From Bacillota bacterium (GTDB lineage: Bacteria; Bacillota; Ch66): DNA of 64,000 nucleotides. Positions within the stretch are counted from its first letter, which is position 1, and each line of letters begins with the position of its first letter. The notes beneath the pieces are model-generated. The model was not told the DNA's origin. It made no database searches and saw only the letters and a program-made list of their open reading frames with translations. Of this stretch, positions 1 to 8,343 are shown piece by piece. The stretch covers positions 62,001-126,000 of the forward strand of contig JABLXP010000004.1 of the NCBI GenBank assembly GCA_013178045.1, in the 5' to 3' direction. The position numbers and the translations under genes are program-made.

Positions 1-2
1 TT

Positions 3-740
3 GTGGGAAATTATGGAGCAAAAGGTCTGGCCTGGATGCAGATAACGGCGGAAGGAGTCAAATCGCCGATTGCCAAGTTCTTTACCGAGGAGCAGTTGCA
101 GACACTAATCCAGCGTTTGGAGGGCAAACCAGGTGACTTGTTGCTGTTTGTCGCTGACCAGCCAGGGGTGGTGGCTGACGCCCTTGGCCATCTCCGTCTG
201 GAACTGGGGAATCGCTTAAACCTGATCGACCGGGATGAGTTTAAATTTGTCTGGATCGTGGAATTCCCATTACTAGAATACGACCACGAAGAAAAACGCT
301 GGGTGGCCATGCACCATCCATTTACTTCCCCGGTAGATGAGGACATTCCGTTGATGGATACTGATCCCGGCAAGGTCAGGGCGAAGGCGTATGACCTAGC
401 CTTGAACGGAATTGAGGTTGGCGGAGGAAGTATCCGGATTCACCGTCGAGTGATTCAGGAAAAAATGTTCCGCCTTTTGGGTTTAACTGATGATGAGGTT
501 CAGGAGAAATTTGGGTTTATGCTGGAAGCTTTTGAGTATGGAACTCCTCCTCATGGTGGAATCGCCTTTGGGTTGGATCGGTTGGTCATGCTGATGGCTG
601 GTCGGGAGAGCATTCGGGATGTAATCGCTTTCCCTAAGACCCAGAGCGCGACTGACTTAATGACCAGGGCACCATCGCCAGTGACACCCAAACAAGTCAG
701 GGAACTGCACATTCGGCTCGACGTAGCGGTCAAAAAGTGA
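3..740 (+). CDS. aspS: Aspartyl-tRNA synthetase, C-terminal part (5' end outside window)
   Basis: This is the last 245 residues of a class II aspartyl-tRNA synthetase, which charges tRNA-Asp in the cytoplasm. The visible part covers the end of the bacterial GAD insertion domain (around residues 1-70, including [17 protein letters not shown]) and the C-terminal half of the catalytic core. The core shows the FPLLEYD and HHPFTSP segments and class II motif 3 as [15 protein letters not shown]. The real start lies upstream of the window, so the first codon shown is not an initiation site. The gene is followed by a 6S RNA, the same order as aspS-bsrA in Bacillus subtilis. The assignment is secure; whether the enzyme is discriminating or also charges tRNA-Asn cannot be told from this part. 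Confidence 0.97.
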   Translation: MGNYGAKGLAWMQITAEGVKSPIAKFFTEEQLQTLIQRLEGKPGDLLLFVADQPGVVADALGHLRLELGNRLNLIDRDEFKFVWIVEFPLLEYDHEEKRWVAMHHPFTSPVDEDIPLMDTDPGKVRAKAYDLALNGIEVGGGSIRIHRRVIQEKMFRLLGLTDDEVQEKFGFMLEAFEYGTPPHGGIAFGLDRLVMLMAGRESIRDVIAFPKTQSATDLMTRAPSPVTPKQVRELHIRLDVAVKK

Positions 741-840
741 ATGGACTCAGAGCAGGCTTTCAGAAACAACCTGGGTGTTTGGTCCCGGTCGTGTAATTTT
801 GAAAAAGGCTGGAACCCAAAGGGTTAGAGGTACTTGGCAC

Positions 841-869
841 TTGAATGAGGCCTGGGACTATGGTAATAT
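841..869 (+). promoter_or_regulatory. Promoter of the 6S RNA
   Basis: A -35 box TTGAAT (841-846) and a -10 box TAATAT (864-869) are separated by exactly 17 bases, with TGG just before the -10 box. The predicted start is near 876, which agrees with the 5' end expected for the RNA downstream. It is a housekeeping sigma-A type promoter by inspection only. Confidence 0.65.
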
Positions 870-875
870 TGAGAT

Positions 876-1087
876 GGAAAAATTGAACGTTTGTAGGTTA
901 ACGCCCTACTGTGTTCGTGAAGCTGCCGATAAGTTTTGAGCCAACACCAACACATAGGGAGCCTGGACTCTGGCTGTGGCTGATATGCCCCCAGCGAGGG
1001 GACATCAAAGACACTCAGGAGGGCACCCACCTGCCGAGAGCAGGTTCAAAACATCGGCCCCACGGCATGGGTGGGGTTTCCTTTTTT
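876..1087 (+). ncRNA. ssrS: 6S RNA with Rho-independent terminator
   Basis: 6S RNA binds the housekeeping RNA polymerase holoenzyme and mimics an open promoter. The stretch lies directly behind aspS, where B. subtilis has bsrA. It has a promoter at 841-869 and ends in a hairpin CCCCAC/GTGGGG (1058-1076) followed by a T-rich run. GCCGAT (925-930) pairs with ATCGGC (1053-1058), closing a long rod. Inside are segments that I recognise from clostridial 6S RNAs: GGGAGCCTGGACTC (957-970), GGGCACCCACCTG (1021-1033) and AGGTTCAAA (1042-1050). Short open frames on both strands here are not genes. The exact 5' end is inferred from the promoter. Confidence 0.8.
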
Positions 1088-1199
1088 TGTGGCTTAAGAT
1101 AGCCAACGGTCTGCACCATATAAATTTGGCAATTTACTTTTTACACCAGAAATGATATCATGGCAATATCAATAAGATACTAAGATGGAGGGGATTATT

Positions 1200-2042
1200 T
1201 TGACGGAACAGAAGGCTTGGCGGATTAACGGGTTTCTGCCGCTGGCGATGATTCTCTTGCTGCTTGGGGGATCGATTTACTTTTTCATCCAGCAGGAAAT
1301 TGTGGCCGGGGTGGTCGCGGTGGTGTTGGCGATTCTGCTGGCGACGGGCATCAATGTTGTTCAGCCTAATGAGGCCAAAGTATTGACTTTTTTCGGCCGT
1401 TATATCGGCAGCATCCGGGACAGCGGCTTTTGGTTTAATGTTCCACTAGCGGTACAGAAAAAGGTCTCCTTGCGGGTGCGCAACTTTAACAGTAAAACAT
1501 TGAAAGTGAATGACGTGGAGGGTAATCCCATCGAGATTGCTGCCGTGGTGGTCTTTAAGGTAATTGATTCGGCTAAAGCCATGTTCGATGTCGATGATTA
1601 CGAGAAGTTCGTCGAAATCCAAAGCGAAGCTGCCCTGCGTCACGTTGCCACCAAGTATCCATACGATATTTTTCAGGATGAGGGATACTCGTTGCGGGGA
1701 AATGCTGACGAAGTAGCGGGTGAACTGGCCCGTGAACTCCAGGAACGGCTGACGGTGGCCGGCGTTGAGGTTATGGAGGCGCGCCTGACTCATCTGGCGT
1801 ACGCCACCGAGATCGCCAGCGCGATGCTGCAACGGCAACAGGCAACGGCGATCCTGGCAGCACGGCAGAAGATTGTTGAAGGCGCCGTGGGCATGGCCCA
1901 GATGGCGATTACTCAACTGCAGCAGGATGGTACGGTTGAACTTGATGAAGAGCGAAAAGTCGCCATGATCAATAATCTATTGGTGGCAATTGTCTCTGAT
2001 CGGGCGGCACAGCCCGTAATAAATACTGGAAGTTTGTATTAG
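1200..2042 (+). CDS. SPFH/band-7 domain membrane protein
   Basis: The protein is about 280 residues. It has two hydrophobic stretches at roughly residues 8-28 and 35-52, followed by a band-7 domain that starts with the typical [18 protein letters not shown] segment and ends in an Ala/Gln-rich helix ([22 protein letters not shown]). SPFH proteins form ring-like assemblies on membrane microdomains and often control membrane proteases or organise lipids. An upstream ATG at 1185 exists, but GGAGGGG at 1186-1192 lies 7 bases before TTG 1200, so TTG is preferred. It is followed 12 bases later by a small ribbon-helix-helix protein, a pairing seen with this family in other bacteria. Its client or substrate is unknown. 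Confidence 0.88.
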   Translation: MTEQKAWRINGFLPLAMILLLLGGSIYFFIQQEIVAGVVAVVLAILLATGINVVQPNEAKVLTFFGRYIGSIRDSGFWFNVPLAVQKKVSLRVRNFNSKTLKVNDVEGNPIEIAAVVVFKVIDSAKAMFDVDDYEKFVEIQSEAALRHVATKYPYDIFQDEGYSLRGNADEVAGELARELQERLTVAGVEVMEARLTHLAYATEIASAMLQRQQATAILAARQKIVEGAVGMAQMAITQLQQDGTVELDEERKVAMINNLLVAIVSDRAAQPVINTGSLY

Positions 2043-2054
2043 CTGGCGAGAATT

Positions 2055-2243
2055 ATGGCCACGAAGAAAAGTTTTCTGTTACGAATTGATTCCAAACTGT
2101 ATGAAGTGCTGGAGCGCTGGGCAGCTGATGAATTCCGGAGTGTAAACGCCCAGATCGAGTTTATTCTGCGCGAAGCGGCTCGGCAGGCCGGGCGGCTTCC
2201 CAGGGTAAAATCTGGTGGGAAAGATGATCAAGGGGCGTTATGA
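2055..2243 (+). CDS. Small Arc-like ribbon-helix-helix protein
   Basis: The 62-residue protein starts with MATKKSFLLRIDSKLYEVLE, a beta strand followed by a helix, and continues with FRSVNAQIEFILREA, the pattern of Arc/MetJ-type ribbon-helix-helix DNA-binding proteins and of antitoxin N-termini. There is no toxin gene next to it. It starts 12 bases after the SPFH protein and is probably co-transcribed with it. In some genomes this small protein accompanies band-7 proteins, where its role has not been established as far as I know. DNA binding is inferred from the fold only. Confidence 0.75.
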   Translation: MATKKSFLLRIDSKLYEVLERWAADEFRSVNAQIEFILREAARQAGRLPRVKSGGKDDQGAL

Positions 2244-2362
2244 TCTGGTAAAATGTTGCTGGCCAGGACATATAACTGGTGATACGGTCTGCCTGGTTGT
2301 CGTCATGTCCTGATAAAGGGCGGATGGTTTGACCAGTCTCTCGAAAAATTCAGGGGGACAAC

Positions 2363-3127
2363 TTGCAGATGAAGAGGAAGGAGAAGACTCTGACGGAGAT
2401 GGTGGTTGGAAGAAAGGAGGTTTCCCCGGGTGACTTCCTCATGGAGGTCTACACCCGACTCTATAATCATTTTGGTCCCCGACACTGGTGGCCGGCGGAG
2501 ACGCCTTTTGAAGTAGTGGTCGGAGCGATCCTCACGCAGTCGGTGGCCTGGCGGAACGTGGAAAAAGCCATCGCCAATCTGAAAGAGGCCGGGTTACTCA
2601 GTGTGGAGGGCCTGCACCAGGCCGAAGTTGAAGAAATCGCCAGCCTGATTGTCCCCACCCGGTACTACCGGGCCAAGGCAAAGAAGCTGAAGGCTTTCAT
2701 TAATTTCCTGGTGGAGAAATACGGGGGCAGTTTGGCCAGATTATTTACTGAGCCATTAGCCAAACTACGTCCAGAACTCCTGGGCCTGAACGGCATAGGG
2801 CCCGAGACAGCCGACTCGATTCTTTTGTATGCGGGCGAATACCCGATCTTTGTGATCGATGCCTACACCCACCGGATTTTTCAGCGGCTGGGTGTGTTTG
2901 AGCCGAAAGTAAGCTATGCGGAGATGCAGCGTTTCTTTATGTACCATCTACCAACCGATGTTAAGCTGTTTAATGAATACCATGCCTTGATTGATGCCCT
3001 GGGCAATCGACTCTGCCGCGCCAGGAAACCGACCTGTCAGGAATGCCCTTTACTTGGGCTGGGCTGCCAGGTCTCCAAAGATGGAAACCTGAAAACAGAA
3101 AGTCTAACCGTGTTACCTGAAAGGTGA
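2363..3127 (+). CDS. Endonuclease III-like HhH-GPD protein with [4Fe-4S] loop
   Basis: The 254-residue protein matches the DNA glycosylase family of endonuclease III, which acts in base excision repair. Visible parts are the N-terminal helical half (TPFEVVVGAILTQSVAWRNV), the helix-hairpin-helix LLGLNGIGPETADSILLYAG, the catalytic Asp in FVIDAYTHRI, and a C-terminal cluster loop with four cysteines in LCRARKPTCQECPLLGLGC. The catalytic Lys of Nth (GxGxKTA) is Glu here (GPETAD), as in the group often annotated endonuclease III-related protein; this suggests a monofunctional glycosylase or a different substrate. Start is TTG 2363 or ATG 2369 after AGGGGG. Confidence 0.88.
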   Translation: MQMKRKEKTLTEMVVGRKEVSPGDFLMEVYTRLYNHFGPRHWWPAETPFEVVVGAILTQSVAWRNVEKAIANLKEAGLLSVEGLHQAEVEEIASLIVPTRYYRAKAKKLKAFINFLVEKYGGSLARLFTEPLAKLRPELLGLNGIGPETADSILLYAGEYPIFVIDAYTHRIFQRLGVFEPKVSYAEMQRFFMYHLPTDVKLFNEYHALIDALGNRLCRARKPTCQECPLLGLGCQVSKDGNLKTESLTVLPER

Positions 3128-3195
3128 GGTAAAGACGATTACCGTGTAGTATACTAAAAGTAGAAATAAATAAAAAAATAAAAGGGGGGCGCGGG

Positions 3196-3627
3196 ATGAC
3201 TGTAAAACAAATCTCCATCTTCTTAGAGAACAAGGCGGGACGCTTGGCACGCGTCACGCGGGTTTTGGGAGATCACGGGATCAATATCCGGGCGTTGTCG
3301 ATCGCGGATACCGCGGACTTTGGGATTCTGAGGTTGATCGTCAATCAACCGGAGCAGGCTTATCAGGTTCTAAAGGAAGCCGGTTTTACGGTGAGTGAGA
3401 CTGAGGTTATCGCCGTGGAGGTTCAGGATTCGCCGGGCGGCCTGGCTACCGTGCTGGAAGCGATGGGCGAGGCCGGGATCAACATTGAGTACCTCTATGC
3501 TTTTGTGTCCAAACCAGCGGACGATGCCCTGGTGGTTTTCCGGGTGGAAAACCCGGCCGCCGCCATGGTGATTTTGAACGAAAAGGGAATTCGTACATTA
3601 AGTGGTGAAGAAGTGTATCGATTGTAG
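3196..3627 (+). CDS. Tandem ACT-domain protein
   Basis: The 143-residue protein consists of two ACT domains. The first begins KQISIFLENKAGRLARVTRVL and the second EVQDSPGGLATVLEAMGEAGIN; both show the glycine between strand and helix that usually forms the amino-acid binding corner. ACT domains bind small ligands, mostly amino acids. Stand-alone double-ACT proteins like this one are common in Clostridia, often near phenylacetate-CoA ligase-type genes, but no such gene is seen here. A clean GGGGGGCGCGGG site precedes ATG 3196. Its ligand and partner are unknown. Confidence 0.85.
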   Translation: MTVKQISIFLENKAGRLARVTRVLGDHGINIRALSIADTADFGILRLIVNQPEQAYQVLKEAGFTVSETEVIAVEVQDSPGGLATVLEAMGEAGINIEYLYAFVSKPADDALVVFRVENPAAAMVILNEKGIRTLSGEEVYRL

Positions 3628-3674
3628 AGTTTGTGTCTGGGCGGTAACATGAGCATAAACGGATACAGGAATAA

Positions 3675-3805
3675 AACATTTACGGTGACCAAGATCCTGG
3701 TGGAGAGACCAGGATCTTGGTCTTTTATATGGTCTGTTGCTGTTGATAAAAATTTATTTACGGTAACCAAGAGCCTGGTGGGAAGACTAGGGGCTTGGTA
3801 TTTTT
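3675..3805 (+). repeat. Two tandem diverged copies of a terminator-like hairpin
   Basis: The first copy is a perfect 14-bp inverted repeat, ACCAAGATCCTGGT (3688-3701) and ACCAGGATCTTGGT (3708-3721), followed by CTTTT. The second copy, 78 bases downstream, is ACCAAGAGCCTGGT (3766-3779) and ACTAGGGGCTTGGT (3786-3799), followed by ATTTTT. Both are preceded by TTTACGGT and the spacers also resemble each other (GTTGCTGTTGAT against GTTGTTGATGG), so the block looks like a duplication of about 78 bases. The copies may act as a double terminator after the ACT-domain gene. The rest of the gap up to 3990 shows no gene. Confidence 0.75.
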
Positions 3806-3990
3806 CTGGCCCGCTGTTGTTGATGGCTTTTTGGGTTTAGGTCCCAGGACTTACGCATCATTTTTAACTGCTTTTCTTATGAAAAATACCGCAGGAGCGC
3901 GAAAAATCTTAGTGACACGCGTTTTTGTCTGGAAAAAAGATTTAGGAAAAGTTATACAGCAGCAGGAGATTACATGCGAAAGTAGAATAT

Positions 3991-4015
3991 AGTGGTATAA
4001 AGTGGTGGAAAGTGG
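3991..4015 (+). promoter_or_regulatory. MraZ operator: three 10-bp spaced AGTGG repeats
   Basis: AGTGG occurs at 3991, 4001 and 4011, exactly ten bases apart, just upstream of mraZ. MraZ is known to bind direct repeats of a GTGG-type box with a 10-base period in front of its own operon and to repress it. The number, spacing and position fit that model. Confidence 0.8.
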
Positions 4016-4047
4016 AGGAAATTGTCCTCGCGGTGGGGTGAACGGGT

Positions 4048-4479
4048 ATGTTTATGGGGGAGTATCAGCACTCCATAGACCCCAAAGGACGGTTAATAAT
4101 CCCGGCACGGTTCCGCGAAGCCCTGGGTGATAGATTTATCGCGACCAAGGGCTTGGATAACTGTTTGTTTTTATACCCCCTCTCGGAGTGGCAGGTAATT
4201 GAAGAGAAGTTGAAAACCCTTCCTTTTACTAAAGCTGACGCACGGGCGTTTGTGCGGTTTTTCTTTTCGGGGGCCACCGAGTGTGAGGTTGATAAGCAAG
4301 GGCGGATCCTCCTACCAGGTAACCTGCGGGAGTTTGCGAGAATTGAACGTGATGTTGTGATTATCGGGGTGTCTACCCGAGTAGAAGTCTGGAGCAAGGA
4401 AGAATGGGAGAAATACAGCCAGCAGGCCGAACAGTCATACGAAGAAATTGCCGAAAAGATCGTTGATTTAGGGATTTAA
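4048..4479 (+). CDS. mraZ: Transcriptional regulator MraZ
   Basis: MraZ is the DNA-binding repressor of the dcw (division and cell wall) operon, an AbrB-like ring-forming protein. The 143-residue sequence has the two repeated halves: [22 protein letters not shown] near the N-terminus and [20 protein letters not shown] in the middle, each with the DxKGR / DKQGR loop that contacts DNA. Length is normal. ATG 4048 is preceded by GGTGGGGTG; ATG 4054 is an alternative two codons in. It is the first gene of the cluster and has a three-repeat operator at 3991-4015. Confidence 0.97.
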   Translation: MFMGEYQHSIDPKGRLIIPARFREALGDRFIATKGLDNCLFLYPLSEWQVIEEKLKTLPFTKADARAFVRFFFSGATECEVDKQGRILLPGNLREFARIERDVVIIGVSTRVEVWSKEEWEKYSQQAEQSYEEIAEKIVDLGI

Positions 4480-4545
4480 TTATGTCCTGCGGTTATGCTA
4501 AACATAATGATATTTGTTAATGAATCAAGGTGGAGAAGGAGACCG

Positions 4546-5475
4546 ATGGAATTTTATCACCAACCGGTGATGTTAAAGGAAGTGATTAATTGGCTTAAAA
4601 TTGAGCCAGCTGGTGTGTATGTTGATTGTACCACTGGTGGCGGCGGGCACAGTTGGGAAATTTTACGGCGACTCGGCCGGAATGGGCGTCTGATCGGACT
4701 GGATCAGGATGCGGCTGCTCTAACAGCGGCGCGGCAGAAGTTGGCCGATGAACGGGTTACCCTGGTGCAGACCAATTTTGCGCGAATCAAAGAGGTTCTT
4801 GAGGAATTAGGCATTGGGGCGATAAACGGTGTTTTGTTTGATCTGGGGATGTCTTCTTATCAAATTGATGAAGGTGAGCGAGGCTTTAGCTTTCAACAAG
4901 ATGCCCCGTTAGATATGCGTATGAATCCTGAAGACGGTCCTAGCGCTGCTGAACTGGTGAATAAACTGTCTGTCCAGGATTTAACCCGACTGATCACCAA
5001 CTACGGTGAGGAACGATGGGCAAAAAGGATCGCCGAGTTCATCGTCGCTAGAAGAAAGTATAAACCGATTTTGACTACGGGTGAATTAGTAGGGGTAATT
5101 AAAGCTGCTATCCCGGCCGCAGCCAGGCGGACTGGCCCGCACCCGGCACGACGCACTTTTCAGGCCTTACGCATTGCCGTCAATGACGAAATAGGGGTGC
5201 TGGAGAGAGCCTTAAACGATTCCATTCAACTGCTGCAATCGGGAGGACGGATAGTGGTGATCTCTTTTCATTCTCTGGAGGACCGGCTGGTTAAGCAAGT
5301 TTTTCAGGCTGGGGCGCAGATGTGTATCTGTCCACCCGGGTTACCAGTTTGTACTTGCCACCGTCAGCCGTTGTTAAAGGTGCTTACTAGGAAGCCGGTT
5401 GTTCCTTCGGCCGAAGAGGTTGAGAAAAATCCCCGGTCCCGCAGCGCGAAAATGCGGGTGGCGGAGCGAATATAG
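4546..5475 (+). CDS. rsmH: 16S rRNA m4C1402 methyltransferase RsmH (MraW)
   Basis: RsmH methylates N4 of C1402 in 16S rRNA with S-adenosylmethionine. The 309-residue protein begins MEFYHQPVMLKEVI and shows the AdoMet site VDCTTGGGGHS, the DLGMSSYQ segment and the FHSLEDRLVK motif near the C-terminus. An open frame extends upstream to 4495, but GAAGGAG sits directly before ATG 4546 and homologues start at this position, so the longer version is rejected. It is the second gene of the dcw cluster, as usual. Confidence 0.96.
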   Translation: MEFYHQPVMLKEVINWLKIEPAGVYVDCTTGGGGHSWEILRRLGRNGRLIGLDQDAAALTAARQKLADERVTLVQTNFARIKEVLEELGIGAINGVLFDLGMSSYQIDEGERGFSFQQDAPLDMRMNPEDGPSAAELVNKLSVQDLTRLITNYGEERWAKRIAEFIVARRKYKPILTTGELVGVIKAAIPAAARRTGPHPARRTFQALRIAVNDEIGVLERALNDSIQLLQSGGRIVVISFHSLEDRLVKQVFQAGAQMCICPPGLPVCTCHRQPLLKVLTRKPVVPSAEEVEKNPRSRSAKMRVAERI

Positions 5476-5527
5476 CCATGACGATACCGGCGAGGCTAGT
5501 TCTAAACTAGAAGGAGGGTGAATAATC

Positions 5528-6028
5528 TTGATAGTAGCGCCGCAGAGATATGATTACTATGAACTGTCCAGGAACAATCCGACACCTCAGCGACGGGCTA
5601 AACTTACACACAGGCGGAAGGTTGGACTGAAAGTACTGTTAGTTGGCGCGGTGTTAAGCGGATTTGTGTTTGGCCTGGTTTTGACTTTTTATTATTTATA
5701 TTCCGTTCGGCTCGGCTATCAGGTCGTTGCCCTCCAGAACGAGATAGCGTCGATCAAGAAGGAGAATGCTTACCTGGAACTGGAGGTTGCCCGGCTCAAG
5801 TCCTTGGACCGGATTGAACAGGTAGCCACTACTCGTCTTGGGATGGTAAAACCGCAAGAGGTTGAAATGCTGCAGGTGGCACGTAACCAGCCGGTGAGTC
5901 CGGGTAAAGGAGCTTCTACGTTGGCGGCTAATAAACAAGCGGCCAGTGCGCTTGAAGCGCCGACCAAGAATCGCCATCCATTAATTGAGGCGGCAGCCCA
6001 GATGGTGGCCAGTTTACCAAGTCGCTGA
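5528..6028 (+). CDS. ftsL: Cell division protein FtsL
   Basis: The 166-residue protein is a small bitopic division protein of the FtsL/DivIC type. It has a basic cytoplasmic N-terminus (about 40 residues), one membrane span at about residues 38-60 (VLLVGAVLSGFVFGLVLTFY) and a leucine-zipper coiled coil (residues about 68-100), ending in the conserved RLGMVKPQE. In the divisome it forms a complex with FtsQ/DivIB and FtsB/DivIC. TTG 5528 is chosen because AGGAGG lies at 5512-5517. The C-terminal tail of about 50 residues is low in complexity and longer than in Bacillus. Position between rsmH and the penicillin-binding protein supports the call. Confidence 0.88.
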   Translation: MIVAPQRYDYYELSRNNPTPQRRAKLTHRRKVGLKVLLVGAVLSGFVFGLVLTFYYLYSVRLGYQVVALQNEIASIKKENAYLELEVARLKSLDRIEQVATTRLGMVKPQEVEMLQVARNQPVSPGKGASTLAANKQAASALEAPTKNRHPLIEAAAQMVASLPSR

Positions 6029-6126
6029 TATTCAGACAGGGATAAGCGCGGTCGGTAACCACACATTAGACCCAAATCTGTTGTTAAAATGGCAAGCCCG
6101 AGCGGAACCAAAAGGGGCGAGGGTAA

Positions 6127-8259
6127 TTGACAACAACAACGGTCGTGGTAAAAAAAAGAATAACCAGTTTGTTTTTAATACTAGGCCTGGTACTCACGGG
6201 CCTTGCCTTGCGTCTGGGATGGATCCAGATCGTACGGGGCAGTGAACTACAGCAACGAGCTTTGAATAACCGTATGCGGGACGTACCGGTTGAGGCCAAA
6301 CGGGGCATTATTTATGACCGCAATGGGCGGGAATTGGCTATTAGTATTAGTTCTGATGCTTTGTATGCCATCCCGGCAGAAGTGAAGCACTCCCAAAAAG
6401 ACAAATACATTGCGCAAAAGCTGGCTGAGATCCTGGAGATGGATGAACAAAAAATTTGGGAAAAGATCACCCGCAACTCCCGTCACGAATGGATTAAACT
6501 GAAAGTCCCTCCCAATCAAGTACAGCAGATCAAAGCCTTAAACCTGCCCGGAATTGGATTCGCCGAGAAGAGCCAGCGTTTTTACCCGAAAGATTCTCTG
6601 GCGGCTCATGTTTTGGGGATATCTGGCGCCGATAACACCGGTTTAGAGGGAATTGACAAGTGGTACGATAAGGAATTGGGGGGGATTCCCGGCCGAATCG
6701 TAATCGAGCATGACGCTATGGGACGGCAGATCCCTGAGGCGATCCACAAGTACATTCCACCAGAGGACGGACACAATATTGTTCTGACGATTGATGAGAC
6801 CATCCAGTACATCGTTGAACGCGAACTGGATAAAATTGTCGCTGCCCGCCAACCGAAAAGCGCGACGATCATTGTCATGGACCCGAAAACGGGTGAAGTC
6901 CTGGCCATGGGGAACCGACCGACCTATAACCCGAATAACTACAACGACTTTCCTGCGGCTAATCGACGCAATATCGCTATTTCCAACAGTTATGAACCAG
7001 GATCAACCTTCAAGATTGTTACCGCAGCGGCTGCCTTAGAGGAAGGGGTTGTTCGTCCGGATGACCGTTTCTACGATCCCGGGTATATTAAAGTCGGGAA
7101 GGAAACAATCGGTTGCGCTCAGAATCGAGCGCACGGCAGCCAGAGTTTCCGTGAGGTGGTATATAATTCTTGTAACGTGGGTTTTGTTGCCGTTGGGTTG
7201 CGTTTGGGTTTGGACAAATTCTACAAATATGTCCGCGCCTTTAATTTCGGTGAGAAGACGGGTATCGATCTCCCCGGGGAAGCGGCGGGAATCCTGGTGC
7301 CGCAGGCGCGAGCCAAACAAATTGACTTGGCCGTTATGTCGTTTGGTCAGGCCAATGCCGTTACCCCGCTCCAAATGATTAGCGCTATTTCAGCCATAGC
7401 CAATGATGGCTTGTACATGAAACCCCACCTTGTTCGGGCGATTTACAATAAAGAAGGCAAACTAATTCGAGAAGTACAGCCTGAGCCGGTGCGGCAGGTC
7501 ATCTCGAAAGAGACGGCGCAGGAGCTCCGCATGATCTTGGAAGGAGTTGTCAGAGACGGCACTGGGAAAAACGCTTACGTGGAAGGTTACCGGGTGGCCG
7601 GTAAGACGGGCACCGCGCAAAAAATTGCTCCCGGTGGTGGGTACCTGGCCAATGAGTACGTGGCTTCTTTCATCGGTTTTGCGCCGGCGGATAATCCCCG
7701 GATCGCGGCGCTGGTCGTGATTGACGCGCCGAAAGGTTACCCTTACTATGGTGGTTGGGTCGCGGCCCCGGTATTTAAGGAACTGGTTTGTGATACCTTG
7801 CGCTACCTGCAGGTGCCGGCACAGGGTGAGTCTGGCCAGGGGAGTGTGGGTGAACCAGCGCAAAAATTGGTATCAGTTCCCAATGTGATCAATTTGTCGC
7901 TCGATGAGGCGGTAGGAATGCTGACTAAAGTTGGCCTGACAGCGATTGTTGAAGGCGAAGGACAGCGGGTTTGGGGTCAGACTCCGTTGAGTGGAGCCGA
8001 GGTTGCTCCTAAGACCAGTGTGCTCCTCTATCTCGGACCGGTTAGGGGTGAGGCGGTTATGCCTCAGAACGTGACTGTACCAGATGTAACTGGTAAGACC
8101 ATGCGCGAAGCGGCCCAAATTTTGGGGGCGATCGGGCTGCGCTTGGATGCTCGGGGGACAGGGATGGCCACACGGCAACATATCGAGCCGGGAACTGTTG
8201 TCAAGACGGGGAGCATTGTCACGGTCGAGTTTCAACCTCCATCAGGACAGCGGCAATAA
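6127..8259 (+). CDS. Class B penicillin-binding protein with two PASTA domains (FtsI/SpoVD type)
   Basis: This is a peptidoglycan transpeptidase of septal wall synthesis. The 710-residue protein has an N-terminal membrane anchor (about residues 12-30), a dimerisation domain starting with RGIIYDRNGRELA, and a transpeptidase domain with the active-site triad: STFK (Ser293, Lys296), SCN (Ser348) and KTG (Lys493). Two PASTA domains follow (from VPNVINLSLDEA and from VPDVTGKTMREA). PASTA domains are found both in SpoVD (spore cortex) and in PBP2B-type FtsI; since the cluster has one such gene, it may serve vegetative division, sporulation or both. TTG 6127 follows GGGGCGAGGG. It is 98 bases after ftsL. 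Confidence 0.94.
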   Translation: MTTTTVVVKKRITSLFLILGLVLTGLALRLGWIQIVRGSELQQRALNNRMRDVPVEAKRGIIYDRNGRELAISISSDALYAIPAEVKHSQKDKYIAQKLAEILEMDEQKIWEKITRNSRHEWIKLKVPPNQVQQIKALNLPGIGFAEKSQRFYPKDSLAAHVLGISGADNTGLEGIDKWYDKELGGIPGRIVIEHDAMGRQIPEAIHKYIPPEDGHNIVLTIDETIQYIVERELDKIVAARQPKSATIIVMDPKTGEVLAMGNRPTYNPNNYNDFPAANRRNIAISNSYEPGSTFKIVTAAAALEEGVVRPDDRFYDPGYIKVGKETIGCAQNRAHGSQSFREVVYNSCNVGFVAVGLRLGLDKFYKYVRAFNFGEKTGIDLPGEAAGILVPQARAKQIDLAVMSFGQANAVTPLQMISAISAIANDGLYMKPHLVRAIYNKEGKLIREVQPEPVRQVISKETAQELRMILEGVVRDGTGKNAYVEGYRVAGKTGTAQKIAPGGGYLANEYVASFIGFAPADNPRIAALVVIDAPKGYPYYGGWVAAPVFKELVCDTLRYLQVPAQGESGQGSVGEPAQKLVSVPNVINLSLDEAVGMLTKVGLTAIVEGEGQRVWGQTPLSGAEVAPKTSVLLYLGPVRGEAVMPQNVTVPDVTGKTMREAAQILGAIGLRLDARGTGMATRQHIEPGTVVKTGSIVTVEFQPPSGQRQ

Positions 8260-8343
8260 AAAATTAGGAAGTATTATTATTTTGACAAAATCAAGGAAAT
8301 AATAGAAAATGAGTGTTATAAAGGAAGAACAGGAGGCCGAGCG

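Noticed and set aside
824-1102. Two open frames (63-68 codons) on opposite strands between aspS and the SPFH gene
   Set aside because: They overlap the 6S RNA, lack ribosome binding sites and have no recognisable protein features.
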